A stretch of DNA of 64,000 nt from Antitrichia curtipendula (Eukaryota; Streptophyta; Bryopsida; Hypnales; Leucodontaceae). The notes beneath the pieces were generated by a model. The model had not been told where the DNA came from, searched no databases, and was given only the letters and a program-made list of their open reading frames with translations. The position numbers and the translations under genes were made by a program. Location: the NCBI GenBank assembly GCA_951230915.1, contig OX579638.1, forward strand, positions 32,340,322 through 32,404,321, given 5' to 3'. How positions within the stretch are numbered: the stretch's first letter is position 1; each line of letters opens with the position of its first letter. Positions 61,903 to 64,000 of the stretch are shown in pieces.

Positions 61903-62345
61903 AGTGTGGGTCTTCCCACACTTTACCAATTTAGTTCCCACAAACTTTGAAAAATCACAAAAAATTCATATTCCGTATCTCGTTAGGATGTCTTGATTCT
62001 ACTTCCAAATGGCTTCTTTCAAACTTCTCAATCTTTGAAAAATATGTGAGTTGACAAATAGCTTCTCCAAGGTATAGCAAATTTGTTTGATAATAATAGG
62101 CATGTTTACCTTATATTAAAGGAAAACTATTCATTACCACACATATTTGCTATCCAGGTACTTCTGAAAAGCTAGTTGTTAGCTCCCATATTTTTCAGAG
62201 ATTGAAAATGGCAATTGCAAAAACAATGAAGACATTCTAACAAGGAGTGAATTTTTTTTGTGATTTTCCAAAATTGAAATGTAAAATTGTGAATAGACCC
62301 TTGTTGAGGCATAAGCAAACCCTTGTTAAAGCGTGGGCTAATGTA
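61903..62345. repeat. Foldback element, about 210-bp arms
   Basis: Left-arm segments TCACAAAAAATTCATATTCC and CAATCTTTGAAAAATATGTG pair with the right-arm segments ATATTTTTCAGAGATTGA and GGAGTGAATTTTTTTTGTGA. The left edge carries a small perfect hairpin, AAAGTGTGGGTC|TTCCCACACTTT. Unrelated to F1-F3 as far as I can see. Confidence 0.65.
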
Positions 62346-62782
62346 TTTGCTCTTCAAATACATTGCCATCATGATAAAGGGTTGTAAAGATTATGGTAGC
62401 AGATAGTTTGCCGATGCAATTGGAAGGATCCTGTAGGTGATGGAATTGGGTGGATAGTGGTAATAGGCAGTTTTATCTTAAGTTAGGTGTCCCACACATG
62501 GTTCTCCTTATAATGCCACATGGATATAGATTGGAAGTGCCAACATCTATTCATTGTCAGTAATACATTGAATTTTTAAAAAAAATTTAAAAAAATATAA
62601 TTTGATTTGGTACAAGGTGCAAGGAGCTCAGTTACAATTGATGTTAAACTGTGAACATGAGCTGATAAGGCTTTTGACCTGCAAGGTCTTGACAGATCTT
62701 ACCCTAGAAAGATGCTCTGGATTGACCTAGGTCAACTGCCAACAAACTGAATCATGCAGAATTGCAGATATCAGTATAGCTG

Positions 62783-62806
62783 CAGCAACAGCAACAGCAA
62801 CAGCAA
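62783..62806. repeat. (CAGCAA)n microsatellite
   Basis: Four units of CAGCAA. It lies in the 3' flank of the partial NPH3 gene. Confidence 0.9.
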
Positions 62807-63283
62807 AACCAAAGTTGGATACTTTCTTGCAAAAGTTGGATTCCACTGGATCTGCAGTCCTGCATCTCATAACTTAACCTTTGCACTTGCGTCCCATTTG
62901 AAATTTTGAATGTTCTTTCCTTCAAATTTTGGAGACTGAGGGGGTGCAGGGTTCACTTGACATGAGCATCAACAAGCTCGCACATCCCCATGAGAAATCA
63001 ATGCTTGGCAGGTCCTTTGGAGAAGGCCTGAAGTCTCCAACATTGCATCTATCAGTAGCCTTCAATCAAAGTTCAGAATTGAAACACCCAGACAAAGGAA
63101 TGTGGTTACGGTATCCTTTAAGCTTATATAGGGAGGACGAGTGCGAGATGGGTAACTACAGCCTTTTTTCCACCGAAAAAAAGAAGAAGAGATGGGGAAC
63201 TACAGACAATAATGGCTATGGTACAATACATTTCCTGGCCATGGCAACTCTGATGATGGATTCAGCATGAGTACCAAAATTGG

Positions 63284-63712
63284 TCAATTAATTGAGTGGC
63301 GCCATATCCTTGTTGATGCCTTGCCTTGAAATGTGGGCTTGGAGAAGCTCTGAGTGTCAGACTCCCGGGATGAGGCAAAGCTGGATACCTTCTTGCTAAA
63401 CAGCTTCTGGAAAAACAACCTGGGCTTTGAAAACAGGCCACTAGGTTTAGGTGGTTTCAAGGACCCAGAATTACTGAGCGAATGATGCTCCCCAGAAGTA
63501 CTCTGATTTTTCATGTTCCCAGGCTTGGAATTTGGGTGCCACCCTGATGCACCAGGTAACGCAGACATGGATGGGACCCTTGACGTGTGCACATCAGAAA
63601 CGCTAAACTCGTCACCCGAATCTTGACCTAAGAGTGCACGAACGTTGCTTGGCATGTCACTCGCAAGGAATCCTCCTGTTGCTGCGGTCCGAACTTGCTC
63701 AATAAACAGCAC
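63284..63712 (-). CDS. NPH3-family protein, last exon only (partial)
   Basis: The C-terminal exon of a second NPH3-family gene. It follows an acceptor (CATGCAG|GTG) and begins VLFIEQVRTAATGG, matching the start of the last exon of the gene at 49439-53453 ([13 protein letters not shown]). About 142 residues follow. They include a Ser-rich linker, a LFSKPRLFFQKLFSKKV segment that parallels [10 protein letters not shown] in the neighbour, and the C-terminus IWRHSIN, with Ser third from the end in an R-x-S motif. The coiled-coil segment of the neighbour is missing here. The intron upstream runs past the window edge, so the BTB and NPH3 domains are not visible. The two genes are probably a tandem, diverged pair. 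Confidence 0.9.
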   Translation of the reverse strand: MLFIEQVRTAATGGFLASDMPSNVRALLGQDSGDEFSVSDVHTSRVPSMSALPGASGWHPNSKPGNMKNQSTSGEHHSLSNSGSLKPPKPSGLFSKPRLFFQKLFSKKVSSFASSRESDTQSFSKPTFQGKASTRIWRHSIN

Positions 63713-64000
63713 CTGCATGCATTGTAGAATTAGAGATCATTTGAAAAAGGGACATCCAGAACATCACCCTCATACATAAATAACATCCTACAGTGCCATG
63801 TCTGAAGTTCAAGGCAGTCATTCTTTTTCCGGCTAGACATCGCCAAGTTTCAACAATTTTTCTATTCCAGCTCCAAGCCTACAGGAAATTTGTAGAAAAT
63901 GCAGTTATTTCCCTAGATATCAATAAAAATTGTTGTTAATCACAAGAAATTGTATTATAGTTACCAAAATACCAAAATACTTTGGTATATTGCTATTTTG

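Overview
This is nuclear DNA from a land plant. Supported genes have GT-AG introns of about 100 to 1300 bp, and the window carries NPH3-family phototropism genes plus a plant-type PHD/telomeric-Myb protein. The AT-rich, transposon-packed intergenic DNA and the ZNF862-like hAT transposase remnant fit a non-flowering plant (bryophyte, lycophyte or fern) best, but I cannot fix the species.

Layout. 0.5-1.2 kb: a doubtful two-exon small Cys-rich protein. 3.9-7 kb: old TTAA-flanked transposon and AT-rich DNA. 7.8-8.65 kb (-): a MYND zinc-finger protein. 11.5-13.1 kb: two TTAA-flanked elements back to back. 17.27-22.62 kb (+): a nine-exon gene for a 658-residue nuclear protein with a PHD finger and a C-terminal telomeric-type Myb domain. 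23.5-25.6 kb (-): a series of short, phase-compatible exons, each too short to be found as a long ORF, probably an unrecognised gene with miniature transposons in its introns. 27.7-28 kb: a 228-bp inverted-repeat element. 29.2-30.1 kb: another TTAA element. 31.9-39.2 kb: a nested composite in which a 6.7-kb hAT transposon with a decayed ZNF862-like transposase gene sits inside a TTAA-flanked element, and a 131-bp hAT MITE sits inside the transposase reading frame. 40-48 kb and 56.7-58.7 kb: more TTAA elements and long foldback elements, some nested. 49.4-53.5 kb (-): a complete six-exon NPH3/BTB gene (629 residues). 63.3 kb to the edge (-): the last exon of a second NPH3 gene in the same orientation.

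Main discovery. At least eight related elements (most about 0.9 kb) share termini CCCCTAAAG...CTTTAGGGG and are flanked by TTAA, the hallmark of the piggyBac superfamily, which as far as I know is poorly documented in land plants. One copy interrupts a foldback repeat, and two uninterrupted relatives of that repeat in the same window align across the site without a gap and with only one TTAA-like tetranucleotide. None of the copies encodes a transposase, so an autonomous source is expected elsewhere in the genome.

The genes are unrelated single-copy or tandem loci rather than an operon or pathway. The only gene-family relationship is the pair of NPH3 genes about 10 kb apart; both end in an R-x-S motif with serine third from the C-terminus, as in Arabidopsis NPH3 and RPT2.
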